Assembly: GCA_015680685.1 (NCBI GenBank)
Contig: MNCI01038233.1
Coordinates: forward strand, 59,362 to 123,361
Length of the DNA stretch: 64,000 nt
Origin: Gnetum montanum
Lineage: Eukaryota > Streptophyta > Gnetopsida > Gnetales > Gnetaceae
Direction of reading: 5' to 3'
In this document: positions 35,201 through 47,140 of the stretch, in pieces
How the letters are laid out: each line of letters opens with the position of its first letter
Position numbering within the stretch: position 1 is the first letter of the stretch
Program-made: the position numbers and the translations under genes
Notes under the pieces: generated by a model
The model's database searches: none
Told to the model about the DNA's origin: nothing
What the model saw: the letters and a program-made list of their open reading frames with translations, nothing else

Positions 35201-35882
35201 CTATTATCATAGTTTGGCTACAAAAATAGCTACTAGGAGAGCTTGAAGGTAAAACCATATGAGATCTTATATGGTAACCTATGTAGAACACATTTGTATT
35301 AGAATTTAGTTGAGGATAGGGAATAGATTAGCTCTAATATTATTCTTCACATCATGGAGCAAATAAAGGTAATTCAAGAGCAGCTTAAGACTACTCAAGA
35401 TCATCAAGTAAGGTATGAAAATTGTAGAAGGAGGACTCTTGAGTTTGCACTAGGAGATAAGGTATTCATTTAAATCTCTCCACTTAAGGGCTTGATGCAC
35501 TTTAGGCAACAATATAAATTGGCACCTCGTTACATAGGTCCCTTTGATATTTTGAATTGTATCAAAGAGGTGGCATATATGGTGAGTCTACCATCATAAC
35601 TCTCTAGCATGCATGATGTATTTCATGTATCCATGCTATAATGATATGTTTCTAATGAAATCCATGTAGTAGATTGGTCTAAAGTGTAACTTCAGACTAA
35701 TGCCTCCTATGTTGCATGTCCAATTAAGATTATAGATCGTATGGTACATTAGTCGTGTAGAAAATTAGTGTTAATGGTGAAAGTCTTATGGAGTCATCAT
35801 GGTTCTCAAGAATCAACTTGGGAATTGTAGTTTGATATGTATGAAGCCCATCCTAAAGTCTTTAAGGAGGAAGATTCCTAAT
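32276..35882 (+). pseudogene. Chromovirus (Tekay/Del-like Ty3) gag-pol remnant
   Basis: From left to right: a degenerate zinc knuckle (KCYNYG...GYKSFNC); PR as LFNSCSSHSFVDPS, where the D-S-G triad has become N-S-C, followed by GDYDIILGMD; RT with [20 protein letters not shown] and FIDDILIYSASN; RNase H (decayed); integrase with SLDFITGLPRTKGS, DHDAKFTSQF and an E-bearing TGxVEWVN. A Tekay/Del-like tail and a chromodomain follow. Stops and frameshifts throughout make it inactive. Most of gag and the 5' LTR are missing. It differs clearly from the Athila/Tat copies in RT wording (FIDD against FMDD). Confidence 0.85.
35710..35880 (+). pseudogene. Chromodomain at the integrase C-terminus
   Basis: It reads PIKIIDRMVH, then CRKLVLMVKVLWSHHGSQES, TWEL and FDMYEAHPKVFKEED, the typical plant chromoviral chromodomain with the VLW...ATWE-type core. 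Two codons are stops. In active chromoviruses this module steers integration to modified histones. Confidence 0.85.
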
Positions 35883-35892
35883 AAGAGGAGGA
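35883..35892 (+). other. Polypurine tract of the chromovirus
   Basis: AAGAGGAGGA lies directly before the LTR start TGTAACA, as expected for the plus-strand priming site. Confidence 0.85.
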
Positions 35893-38800
35893 TGTAACAA
35901 CCCAAATTTTAGTAAAGATTTCAGAATGATTGAGGATGTGTAATACTATTAATATTTATATGAATAATTAATTTTACTTAGCATATGATAAGTTTCTATT
36001 ACTCATGTTTATTTATTTTATAATTATGTATGATTAATTATTTTTACCTATCCCTAGTATGCACTAATTAAGTAAATGAGTTGTGGTAGGTTCTCATGAA
36101 GGCTATGGCATGGGCATGGTATGGCTATGATGGCTATGCCATCATGATATATGATTTATTCATGTAATTTGTAAATTTAATTTTACTTTGGTATTGCTTA
36201 AATTAAAAAGAAAAAAGGTAGATGAGTCACATTGGTCTTGAAGGTAGATGAGAAAGGGTCACTAGGTCACATGGGTTGGTTGATGGAGTAGGGAAGAAGC
36301 CATTAAATACCACACACTCCCTTAACCCAAAGCATTGTTAGTCTCTTGGCTCTTGGTTTGGAAGGCTATTGGGTAGAAGGAGTATGAAGATATTTTTGGA
36401 GCACATGGGAAGACTCAAGAAATTGAAGCTAGCAACATCTAGGTAAGTAATCTTGGGCCTCTTTTCATGGTTGTGTCAATTTGCCATGTTTTTCCATAGA
36501 TCAGGTTCAGGTTTTATTTTAATTAAGGTAAAATCTTGTAGGTTTATCATATTTGGGGAAGGCTATTGATTTCATGTTCTAAATATGGAGTTTTAGTGGT
36601 GGAGTTTTTGTTTTTCTTGATTTAATGCACTTTCTATGAATCTTACATTTTGGAGGATTAAGGATTACCAATATAGTTCTTGGTAAAATAGTCATATCTT
36701 TCTCTATAGTTTGAATCTTAGTACGATCTACCTATTTTTGGATTTCACATGACATTATCTATAACGTTTCTAGAGGACATAGATCAAAATTCATGGTAGA
36801 TTAGGCTACCTAGGTTGTTCTTTCAACACTATCTAGAATCACTAAAATTTCAGTAGGGTCTAATGTGGAGGTCATATTTTGATATTTTATATAGATATAG
36901 TTCTAAATTTTGGATATGTTAGAAATAGTTTAAATAGAAGTAATATCCAACTAGAATCATGTAAATTAGAGTTGTACATAAAAAGGTATAATTCCATTAG
37001 TGAGAGTTGTCTAAAATTACACAAAAATGTAATATAGAGATTCATGAATTCATGACATCTTATCTATTGTGTATTTCCTTTTGAAATTATTATGAAACTT
37101 ATCTTGGGATGTTATCTTCTTATTATAAGTAGAAGATATGGAAAAGGTTTCATTTTGATGGTTTTATTAGTAATTTACTCTTAGACACTAATTCTATTTC
37201 TATTTTTGATTATCTAGAATGTTGGACTAATATCTATAGCTTTGGATCTATAATTGTTCTAATATTTTTACAAAGCCTCGGTATGGATGGTAGCTTTCAA
37301 ATGAATCATTAATTATGAGAAAATGCATAGGGATCTGTGAGTTATGGGTGTTTCATTTATGACTGTCAAGTTCACTCAATATCTAGTAATTCATAATTTG
37401 AGAATCATTTTCTATTTTTGATCCTCCTGTTGCTATGTCTTATTTTGGAATTATTGTTGGATATTACCCATTGAAAATTTTTGAAAGGATTTTGATTTTA
37501 ATTAATTCTAAATCTATGGACATTTGGGACATGTGTTTTGTTAGGCATGGTCTTGTGAATGAGTGTTGAAATTTTGGAAGTTTTGGATCCTTTGAATATG
37601 TTTTGGAACCTTGTTTGATTGGATCTTGTTGAATAACTAGAGAATTGAAATTGTGGAAATTTGAATTGCATTATGACATGTTGGATTGATGGTCCATTTG
37701 TTATTGAGTCCTTCGACCATCAATGTAGGTTTGGCATTGTTATATGGTTGGATGATGCTGGTTTGCCATTATGAGATGGCTAGATGATGCCATGATTTGA
37801 TTGAATGTTGGAGCTAATATCGAGTATGTGGCTAGTTTGAGATGAGGCTCCCTAGAGATGATTTTTTCTTGATTAATCCTAATTGTTAGTGCGCCATTGT
37901 GGCTCTCGTTGTAGGTCCCATCCTATAGGAGAGAGTGATCTATGGCTTAATGATCATGTTGGATGCCCCCAGAAGTCTAGAGGTGGGTATCCATAATGAC
38001 ACCTCTGGCACTGGTATGTTGGAAACCTTGGTGGAGAAGCCATAGGGACCACCTTGGTTCAAATCTTGGTGTGGATTCACTAGGATCACCTTGCTTCATT
38101 AAAACTAATAATAAACCTATGTGCATGGTAATTTGATATTTTATTGGAAACTTTGTTTGGGAATTGGAAAGTATTCATGATAAATTAATACACATTAACA
38201 CTAAGTGTGGTGCATGGTACCCTCCTTGTTTGCTCAATTGATGGATGGAGTTGATGGATGTGTGTATTGGATTGTTACAATGGATTGAACCCATTATTCA
38301 TGGATGTTTGTAATGGTTCTGTGTTTGGATAATATTTGCATTGATAGATGTATGGCATCAGGTTTTTGACATGTTTGTGATGGGTGATATTGGATGTTGT
38401 AGTGGTTGTATGTTTGGATATGTTTTACATTGATTTTTTTGTAGGTTTTCATGTCCTACCTAGCCCCCATGAGACTTGTCTTTGATTCAACCAAAAGATG
38501 GTGCCAAGGTTACTCACTTAGCAATAGTTGATATTTTTTTTTGTGTACAAATACATCAAGCTAGGAAGAGCATGAAGGAAATGTGTACACTGGATATGGT
38601 CATAAAAAAAGATGAAATTATATGCTATTTGGGATTATAGTTGATATTCCATAAGTAGATGTATATTAATTTGATTCACATGTTTTATCTTTTATAGTAG
38701 ACATATATAGATTATGAATTATGTAAGAATGAGAACTTATCATATTTCTTTATGTAAGATGTTCTAGATGAGATAATTATGTAATTTATGAGGTCATTAA

Positions 38801-39037
38801 TGTAATTTTTCTTTCAGTATATGCTTGTAATTTAAATATTCATTACTTGTACATATTCATCTTAATATTAAAAGAAATAATTTTTTCCATTATCTTGTCA
38901 ATTAATATCTTCTTCCTCTTGATCATGGCTTAACCATACTTCCTTTTGTTGTGTTAAAATGAAATGATTCATTACTCTGCCATCTATTTTACCCATGTAA
39001 TGCTCTTCGTTTTAAGGGTAGGAAGGAGGGTGTTACA
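35893..39037 (+). mobile_element. 3' LTR of the chromovirus, about 3.1 kb
   Basis: It starts TGTAACAACCC right after the polypurine tract and ends ...GGGTGTTACA. TGTAACA and TGTTACA are a perfect 7-bp terminal inverted repeat of the TG...CA type. The interior has no supportable ORF; a short TAAATACC element lies near 36304. Its 5' partner is not in the window, so age from LTR divergence cannot be judged. Long LTRs of this kind are known for Tekay/Del-like elements. Confidence 0.85.
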
Positions 39038-39079
39038 TAGGATAAGATAGAAAAAAATTATGCTAAAATGCAATCATTT

Positions 39080-41070
39080 GAGTAAAAACGATTACTATTG
39101 TGTTATGCTCTCTCTCTCTCTACGATTTTCATGATAAACTTTATATATGAGTTCTATTTTTTTTTGTCTACCACTGCATTTGACTATGGGTTGTACCAAC
39201 ATTTATTTTAATAAAATATTCTTTAGTTTGTATAGAAGTCTTCAATATCATTATTAATGAAATTTCTACCTCTTTCTTATCTAATAAATTTGATTGAGGT
39301 TCATTCTATTCTTCATAATGGTATAGAAATCTTTAAACTTGTTTCTTGCTTCATCCTTAGTTTTCATATTATAAGTTCAAGTAAATTTGGAGTACTCCCC
39401 AGTCTAGAAAAATGTGTAATTTGTTTCACTAGTTAAAGTGGCTATCATAGAACCAATGAGATTCGTGCAAAGTAGTTGAACCATTTTATCTTTTCTTTGT
39501 ATAGATATAACATAGGGATTGTTGGTTTTTTTTTCCTATATTTAAATTTTACATTTTTCTTTGAAAGTTTTTCTAATTTCAAGTCCTATTGCTTTCTTCA
39601 TATTTGACATTTTTGTAGATTGTTATAAAAAGTATGATCCAATCTTTTTGACCATGTCTTGACTTATTCTTCATTAGCAATTAAGTAGTGATGCTTTGAA
39701 GTAGTTTGATGAGTGTCTTCTTTTGCTTTGTCTTCTAAGGTTATTATTTTAATAGTGGTTTGTTTGGAATCATGAATTCTATCAATGGAATTGCCTAGGA
39801 GATCAATGCGATTATAGTTTACATAGTAAATTTTGTTGTTATAAGCCTTGATTCTGATCATTTTTTTTTTCATTTTATTTTATAATGATGAATGAATCAT
39901 TTCTTTAAATTAACATTTCTCCCCTTTCTAGCCATTTTTCACACTAAAAGTAAAGTGTTTAAGATGTTTGCAACATAGAAAACATCTATGATAACTATAA
40001 CTTTGTTGTTATGTAATTTGACAATGTAATTTTCCATCTCTTCTATATTGAAATGCATGCCATCAATTGTTTTTATGTTTTTAATCCCATTGAACTTTAT
40101 AAAATATGAGACTTATAGGGTATCATGTAGTTAAAGCAACTATTGTCCAAAATCCAATAATTTTTCTTGATAACACTCCTAAAAATAAAAGCTTATAATT
40201 TAGCTTTGTTTTCTTCTTAAATTAGGATAGACATTTTGGCTTCTTCTTGATTCTTATTCTAGAGTTGTATATCATTAAGCCTAATTTTTTCCAACATGTT
40301 TTCATGATGTGACCTATCTTTTTATAGCATGAATAAATAGATATGTATGCTTGTGCATTTCTATGCCCTTATGAGTTCTACCTTCCTCTCATGAATCCTC
40401 TACTTTTAGTTTCTCTTTAAGTAATTTTTATCATGTATTGATTACTTTAGTCTTAGATGTAATTTTCATTGAATCTATACCTTTCTCTATTAAATCTTTT
40501 TCTTTCTCTACTAGCTATAAAAACGTAGTCTTTTTAATGTTTTCTATCCTTAACTTTCTAGGCTTCTAATCTAAGAAACTATATCATCAATAGTGACTTA
40601 TTTGAATTCTTTATTTTATAAGAAATTCTTCACCATGTTTTAATATATGGGATTATTTCAAATAGTATCATCTACCTTTTATATTTTTTATTTATTTGTG
40701 AAGCTACGACCAAATTCATCAATGTTTTTTTTATGTAGATATACATTCTTAAAAGAAAATTCCTTAATGTCCTCATCCTTCATAATTTCTACTTTGTCAT
40801 TCTGGACATTATATAAAAGTTATTTTATGTGTTTATTCTCTAAATTTCCAAGGTAATCTTTTCATAATCTATCTCATATTTGTTTTATAGTCTTCAAGAA
40901 GTATAATTGTTGAACTATAGCCTTTGATACATGGAATATAATTATCATCCTATCATGTGAGTCTTTCATTTTTTATATTTATTCTTACATTAGATATTTA
41001 ATTAAGGGGTCTGATTCATGATTTTCTTCTTTCTTTAAAGTAAATTTAATATATGCTTCTTTAGGTCCTA
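39080..41070 (-). pseudogene. Ty1/copia gag-protease-integrase N-terminal remnant
   Basis: On the minus strand, right to left: a gag stretch (GPKEAYIKFTLKKEEN), a decayed zinc-knuckle area, and the protease-type ILDNSCFNYMIPYKSHI near 40150, where the D-S-G form is altered. Then comes MIRIKAYNNKIYYVNYNRID, an open 69-codon run with HYLIANEE, and TWSKRLDHTFYNNLQKM, the pre-integrase region. The end lies near 39080. Integrase core, RT and RNase H are missing. The gag end touches the LTR of the next element at 41072. Confidence 0.75.
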
Positions 41071-41071
41071 A

Positions 41072-41825
41072 TGAGGAGCTCCCATGGATTCCACAATCCA
41101 AGCTCTCTCAAAGTCACAAAATAGCAAATTTGAACAAGAAAAGGAAAATGAAAGCTTTATTCTTGCTCAAATGGAGAATTTACATATGAAAGGAAGCACA
41201 ATTCTCAAGGATAGATAAGAGATTCAATCCAACTCTCACACACTCAATCAAAGCAATCACACACTCACAAGGATGATCATCAAGGAACCATGCCAAGACT
41301 CTATCTCTTTCTCTCTACTTTTGTCTCAACTTTCTACACACTCTCTTTTGACTCTCTTCATCAAATTAAAGGCCCAAGAGGTCTATTTATACCTTTTCCC
41401 TCCTATCTCTTCATTTTCCTCCAATTGGTGATTTAAGTTCATGTTTGTTAAAATCTAAAGGAGACATCTTCGAGAAATAGGAGGCAACTTTCCCAAGTGC
41501 AAAGGTTTCAAAGTAGACGTCTTGGGAAAACATGATACATCTCTCTCAAGTGCAAAATTTATTAGAGTAGACATCTTTGAGGTGTAGTAGATGTTTAATA
41601 TGTAGTGTAGAGGTCTAACTGTTAGTGTAGACATCTATCCTACTTGGGTCAAAGTTAAATATGCTTGTTTTGAGGCTTTGGAACCTCTGGACACTTCAAA
41701 AAAAGTTCCCATATCCTATAGTCATCAAAATGGCCCCAAAACACTCCGAAACATGCCAGAACTCCAAGGAAAAATCCAATCAATGAAGAGATATTACTTT
41801 GGCTTGTTTAATGTCCACATCAACA
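41072..41825 (-). mobile_element. 3' LTR of the gag-only element, complete
   Basis: It starts TGAGGAGCTCC and ends ...CATCAACA next to a polypurine tract. In element orientation the U3 contains repeated GACGTC-type words (41465-41635). TATAAATAGACC follows (plus strand 41384-41391) and then AATAAAGC (about 41160). It matches the right LTR over about 530 bp. Confidence 0.85.
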
Positions 41826-41837
41826 ACCTCCTCCTTT
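41826..41837 (-). other. Polypurine tract of the gag-only element
   Basis: The plus strand reads ACCTCCTCCTTT directly after the LTR end, that is AAAGGAGGAGGT on the element's sense strand, in the position of the plus-strand primer. Confidence 0.8.
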
Positions 41838-42197
41838 AAAAGAATTTTGATTCCCACACAAGATGCCTTTACACTTGGAATAGCTGTTGCCCCCTCACAT
41901 AGGCCATAATTGACACACAAACCAAATCATAACACACATGGAATGGTTAGATCTCATGACATTTTATCTCTGCCATTCAAACTTATTTCACAAACACATA
42001 TAAACATACAATACAATATTTACATGACATACATAAACACATACACACACATTAGCAAAATTTTGTGCTTACATCACAATGGAAAAATGCATGAAAGAAG
42101 AGTGGATGTGGTCTTTGCCCTTAAAGGATTCACCATGCTTTCATTTTGAGAGCACCAAATATTATGTGTTTCTTCCATGACTTGCAACAAAAGAAGA

Positions 42198-43030
42198 TTA
42201 AGAAAATTCAAAAGGATTATTTTTCTTCAAACCAATTTCCCTTCTTCCATCCTGTTTCCTCTTCTTCACCTTTTTCTTCTTGGTGTTTGGAAGATTATCA
42301 CTTAGCTTCCCTTCACCATCATCATCACAATGTAGATTATCTTCATGCTGCTCATCCATTTCACAACCATGACAATCAAGTTCATCAACACCTTTGAAAA
42401 ATTCTTCCTTGTCATAATGCATAGAAAACATCTTCAATTTCTAGAAAATCATATCATTTACAATGTCTTTGCCAAAATCAATACTAACCTTTCTACTATG
42501 ACTAACACCATAGCCATCATTATCCCATAGAAAATCAAATTTGTTATCATCATTAGCTTTGCTCTCAATAACAATGGAATCAAAAATCACATTGCTCTCA
42601 TCACTTACAACATGATTCACAATTCATCAAATCCATTACAATGATCATGATTATCATCATCACCATTGAATAAACCACTACCAAGCTAAAGTGAAAAACT
42701 AGCATCCATCACACTAGCTTCAACATGAGAGACATTACTACCATTAACAAGGTAAAGCTCATACATACTTACCTATTCATGGCTTCTCCCATCTAATTTT
42801 GGTTCAATTTGATCCTCAACATGTGGATGTCCAATCTCATTAAAGGTTGAAGGTTCAAGATCCCAAATAGGAGTTCCCAATTCCCATGGCTTCTCCTCTT
42901 CAAAGGAATCGTCAACAAGCACTTCATCCCATTTTGGAGATACCAAATCAAAAGGTAAACTCTCCTCCATGGCTTTAACATCATTTTGATCAAAAACATC
43001 ATCAAAGCAATCATTATTCCACATACCTTG
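42198..43030 (-). pseudogene. Acidic then basic ORF downstream of gag, unknown function
   Basis: From an ATG at 43024 the minus strand reads MWNNDCFDDVFDQNDVKAME and continues, with a few stops and one frameshift near 42620, for about 270 codons to 42198. The first two thirds are rich in D and E (LVDDSFEEEKPWELG, FNGDDDNHDHCNGFDE). The last 40 residues are basic (KKKKVKKRKQDGRREIG). It sits where PR would be, but no D-S/T-G loop is present. Codon periodicity survives over most of its length, so it was probably once translated. I do not recognise it. Confidence 0.5.
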
Positions 43031-43489
43031 TCTAGAAGACTCTCCTATCTCCTATGAGATTGTCTCAACTTGGCTTAAAATCTCCTTTCCCTTACCACAA
43101 GGTATAGAAAAATTGCAAAAAGTATGAGAATCATACCTTCTAGTAATGCTCTTGATCCTTCTTGAAGAATTCCCTTGATCCTTACCACTCCTTTTGATAG
43201 GATCCTTTACCTCTCATGACTCACGAAGTAGGAACTCTTTTTGATTAGCAAAAAAACATCATCTTGGACCTTGAAGATCTCTTGGTCCCTTTGATGAAGT
43301 CCTTGGTTTCCTTCCTTGAAACCTTGAAGTATTGAGCACTCATTTGATCAATAAGAGATACTTGAAAACTCATTTTCTAATTTATCTCTACTTCATCAAA
43401 TCTATCTTCTTCCTCATTTCCTTGATTAACATTTACATTTCAAATAAAAGTGCAAGAATTAATTTTTGTTGCATCTTTAATCACAAGAG

Positions 43490-44716
43490 ATCTACCTTTA
43501 TTGGAGGATTCTTCCTTTTCTAAGATTTGGAGTTCCTTTCTCTTGGAAACCTTTGGCTTATTACACTCCCATTGTTTATATCCCTTTTCACCACAATCAA
43601 AGTATTGAAGGTTGGAGGCATAACCATTTCCTTGATCATTTCCATACTTGGAGTAGTCTTTCTTAGAATCTTGGACCTTCTTGAACTTCTCTTACTTCTC
43701 ACTAGTATCTTCCTCGTTATTTCCATTCTCCTTGGCTTTTTCTCACCTTCAAAAGCGTTGATGTTCTTTCCCTTAGAAGATTCAGGAACTCTAGTGTAGC
43801 CTTGATGTTTCTTTTTAGCCTTAAGAGTCAATTCAAAAGCCTCATCCAATGTTTGGGGCTCATAGAAGGTTAGCTTTTGTTGATACTTCCTTTTAAGTCC
43901 TCCTTGAAAGTTAGATACTTGCTCACAATCATTCTAATGAACTTTTGCAAGTTGGAAATACTTACAAAAATCCATGTAGTATTCCTTCACACTATTATCA
44001 CCTTGCCTTAGGTACTTCAATTTTTTATAGTCTCTTGTCTATGATGAGTCTCCTCAAATTTTTTTGTTGAGCATGAATTGCATTAAAGACCAATCCTTGA
44101 TAGAAGTACCATTATTCACCTTGTAAGAATGACTTTCCTTCTTCCACCATACATGTGCTATGCCTTATAATTTGGTTTTAGTGAAAGACACCTTTTGATG
44201 ATTTTCCACATCTTCAAGTTCAAAGTACTTGTTAATCATTTTCAGCCAAGAGAGAAAAGCTTCAGTTCCTTCCATGCCATTGAAGGATTTGACTTCAACA
44301 TGAGGCATCCTTGAAACATGTCTAAAAGCTATTGCAAGAGTGACTTCAATTCCTTCACCTTACTTCTTTTGAGGCTTAGAAGAAAGTTTCTTTTTTTCTT
44401 TCATAGGAAAAATGAAACCTTGAGACTTATTTTTAGTACTAAGAACATGAAGAAAAACATCATTTTGAGCTTTTCCTTCTCCAAAATATTCATCTTCAAA
44501 AGAAATTTCATCTTCAAGGGATGGCATTTAGGAATGTCTTGAAGAATTTGTTGGTGAATTGCATGACTTCTACCCTTTCTTGGATTCTTTTGATGAAGTA
44601 TCATGTCTTTTGTTCTCTCCAAGCTTTTCAACTTTCTCAACAATGAGCTTGAGAGAATTTCTCATATCATATATGTCTCTTGAAAAAGATTAAACTATCT
44701 TCTTCTTTGGAGGCAT
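43490..44716 (-). pseudogene. gag of the TR-GAG-like element
   Basis: A start MPPKKKIV at 44716 is followed by a frameshifted basic region. Then comes a Retrotrans_gag domain: FNGMEGTEAFLSWLKMINKY, AHVWWKKES, then YLRQGDNSVKEYYMDF, and LKRKYQQKLTFYEPQTLDEA with FELTLKAKKK. A basic linker ends in a degenerate zinc knuckle (FDCGEKGYKQWEC). It would form virus-like particles. Several stops and frameshifts show it is now inactive. The domain wording is closer to chromoviral gag (WW, LRQG, EY) than to the Athila-type gags elsewhere in the window. Confidence 0.8.
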
Positions 44717-45048
44717 CTAAAAGAAAATTTTCACAAAATTCTATAAGGAGAGGTGAAATTTTCAAGATTTCTCAAGAAATGAGACAAGAACTTCTCATAT
44801 CTTAAGAAAAATGAGCATAAGATCTTCAAAGCCTAGCTATTACAAGTCAATGGGTGTCCAATTCCATAATTATCTTACAATTCTTGAAATATATGAAAAA
44901 ATTAGAGATCAAAGGGAAATTTTAAAACCCTAGGATGAGTAGAACAAGTAGCAAGAGAGAATTTATCCAAGATTGAGAATTTGGAGTGATTCTTTGCAAT
45001 TGAGATGAAAATTATCCACTTAAATGTAAGTTTCTTCAATTCTAAGTT

Positions 45049-45060
45049 GCTTTGATACCA
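45049..45060 (-). other. Primer binding site, initiator tRNA-Met type
   Basis: The sense strand reads TGGTATCAAAGC, one base from the standard TGGTATCAGAGC, six bases inside the right LTR edge. This fixes the element as minus-strand and differs from the tRNA-Asp-type site of the Athila-like elements. Confidence 0.85.
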
Positions 45061-45066
45061 ATCTAA

Positions 45067-45598
45067 TGAGGAGCTCCCATGGATTTCATAATCCAAGCTC
45101 TCTCAAAGTCACAAACTAAAAAATTTGAATAAGAAAAGAAAAATAAAAGCTTTATTCTTGGTTAAATGGAGAATTTACATATGAAAGGAAGCACAATTCC
45201 CAAGGATAGACAAGAGATTCAATCCAAATTTCACACACTCACACGGATGATCATCAAGGCACCATGCTAAGACTTTATCTCTCTCTCTCTCTCTCTCTCT
45301 CTATGCTCTTCTCTCAACTCCATACTCTCTTTCTTTCTCTATCTAGACTCTCTTTTGACTCTCTTCATCAAATTGAAGGTCCAAGAGGTCTATTTATACC
45401 TTTTCCCTCTTACCTCTTCATCTTCCCTCCAATTGATCATTTAAGTTAATTTCCATTAAAATTTGAAGGAGATGTCTTCTAGAAACAAGAGACATCTTTC
45501 TTGAGTGTAGAGGTCTTAGAGTAGATGTCTTGGGAAAATAGAAGATGTCTCTCATGAATGTAGAAGTTATTAAAGTAGACATCTTTGAGGTGTAGGAA
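45067..45598 (-). mobile_element. 5' LTR of the gag-only element, truncated
   Basis: It matches 41072-41600 of the left LTR, including TATTTATA (45391-45398, minus-strand TATA box), the AATAAA region and the GACGTC-type words. It stops abruptly after 'gacatctttgaggtgtag', so about 230 bp of U3 are missing. A (TC)n run lies at 45279-45302. Confidence 0.85.
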
Positions 45599-45784
45599 TT
45601 TTGTTTTTATCTTGGTAACTACTATATCTTTTTTTATTAATGCTTAATGATGTTCCTTCTTATATGATGATTCTAGTTCCTTTTCATAAGAAAACTAATT
45701 TTTTGGCCCTTATTTCTACTAAATAAAGAAAAAAATGTGATCCTCCAATTGGGTAAGAAAGTATCAGTTATGCTTTTAAGGGAT

Positions 45785-46051
45785 GTAGCACAAGTCATTA
45801 GGACAGTCATCTCTTAATTGGGAGGTTGTGGGTTAGATTCCTACCTCTACTTATAAGTAGTTTGGATGAAATATTAGCATAAGGGTAAGGTGGAGGGAGC
45901 CCTTGCGATACTAGTAGGGGATCAAAGGCTATGTGGTAAGGGTACAAAGTGAGGTAGGCATCATAGGTAGCCTTAATTCTCTAGCACAATACCTATAAGA
46001 CAGTAACGTTAAGGCTAGTCCAAGTGGGCTTATCAAAAGTTCCAATAACAA

Positions 46052-46054
<3 letters not shown>
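45785..46054 (+). repeat. SINE-like repeat with tRNA-Lys-like head
   Basis: The head shows an A-box-like GTAGCACAAGTCATTAGGAC. An anticodon-loop-like CTCTTAA follows, and then a B box GGTTAGATTCC (45831-45841), spaced as in a tRNA. A non-tRNA body runs to a (TA)n tail at 46055. It resembles plant tRNA-derived SINEs. Transcription by RNA polymerase III is inferred only from the boxes. Confidence 0.55.

Positions 46055-46086
<32 letters not shown>
46055..46086. repeat. (TA)16 microsatellite
   Basis: A pure TA dinucleotide run of 32 bp lies at the end of the SINE-like repeat. Confidence 0.97.
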
Positions 46087-46087
<1 letters not shown>

Positions 46088-47140
46088 CAGGGATCGATTC
46101 GCATCAACATCTAGCCTATAATGTAATAAAAGTCATAATTTAAATAGATAGATAAATAGATATCATCCCAAAGGGCAAAGTCCAAAAGGTTAGATAAAGA
46201 TCTGTAATAGGTGGTTTCTGGTATGACCTATGGGCCTGAAGGAAAACACATGAGAAAAGGAAATAAATACAGAAAGGTTAGCAAGGTGTTAGGAATTGTG
46301 TTGTTGGCCTCACGATTGTTAGAGAATAGGTTACGAGGATTAGGTTTGGGGAGAATAGAGGTGGTTCAACATAAATTAATGGTCTACACTGTTAGTTAGA
46401 GGTAAGTGGTAGCACCATTCACCCAATGTAGATACACAAGCCTTAGTAGTAACTTCCTATTACTACATTAGCCAGCTTATAAGTGTAGTAGTAGTGGACC
46501 AACTTTGTGGTAGGGACATGTTGAAACCTGAAATAGTTGAAATATAGATACACCTCAGCATTAGAACTTTATAACTCAGCATTGCCCACCAAAATCAAAC
46601 ATAGGATTTGGAGCTTTCAAATCAAGAGTCTTACCAGTAAGCTAACACCTGATTTTTATGAGAAGCTGTGTAGTAGTACTCTTTTTTATTGGATTGCATC
46701 TACTCTACTACTTATATAGGGGTTGTATTACTAGCTCCAAGTTTCCTTGTAAAAAAAAATATTACATGATATTTAAATAATATTTTTAATATTTTGCTAT
46801 ATGTGTATGTTACTATGTCCCCAAGTGTATAATGGAACATGAGAATTGTCCCGCCTGGCTGACAAGCCACGTTACAAAAGAGAGGGTTACCACCAGGAGT
46901 CAATGTGTAAAAGGAATTTTGTATAATTGCGTTTAGCTTAAACTAAAAGTTGTGTTAGAAAAGAGAGAAAATTGGGGAAAAAACACCTCTTAGGATCTTT
47001 GCAATTAATTATCATACAGTTTCTCGACAATACCATATAATAAGCACCGCAAAAAAAAATCAACCAGCAAGAAACCCTTGACCAGTTGAAAATTATTTTT
47101 GATGATATGTTTCAAACATCAAGGTTCCATTGGAACGATT
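46087..47140. other. Intergenic stretch and 3' flank of the GDSL gene
   Basis: No supportable coding content is present; the open frames at 46211-46399 and 46712-46903 have none of the marks of real genes. The part near 47000-47140 is expected to hold the 3' UTR of the minus-strand GDSL gene. I could not pick a unique polyadenylation signal. Confidence 0.5.

Larger units (their letters stand above)
41072..45598 (-). mobile_element. Gag-only LTR retrotransposon (TR-GAG-like)
   Basis: Two LTRs in the same orientation (41072-41825 and 45067-45598) frame an internal region of about 3.2 kb. Primer binding site and polypurine tract are in the right places for a minus-strand element. The internal region holds a gag with a zinc knuckle and a second acidic ORF. 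No PR active site, RT, RNase H or INT could be read in any frame. Such gag-bearing, pol-less elements are known in plants as TR-GAGs and depend on enzymes made elsewhere. Confidence 0.8.

Noticed and set aside
43527-43799. Plus-strand 90-codon hydrophobic frame
   Set aside because: It is the antisense shadow of the basic, A-rich part of the minus-strand gag; the hydrophobic look comes from reversed Lys codons.
45785-45842. True tRNA-Lys gene
   Set aside because: Only box and loop words are tRNA-like; stems do not pair properly, and the homology continues into a SINE body.
46211-46399. Short open frame MVSGMTYGPEGKHM...
   Set aside because: 62 codons with no domain and no matching context; it is within expectation for chance in intergenic DNA.
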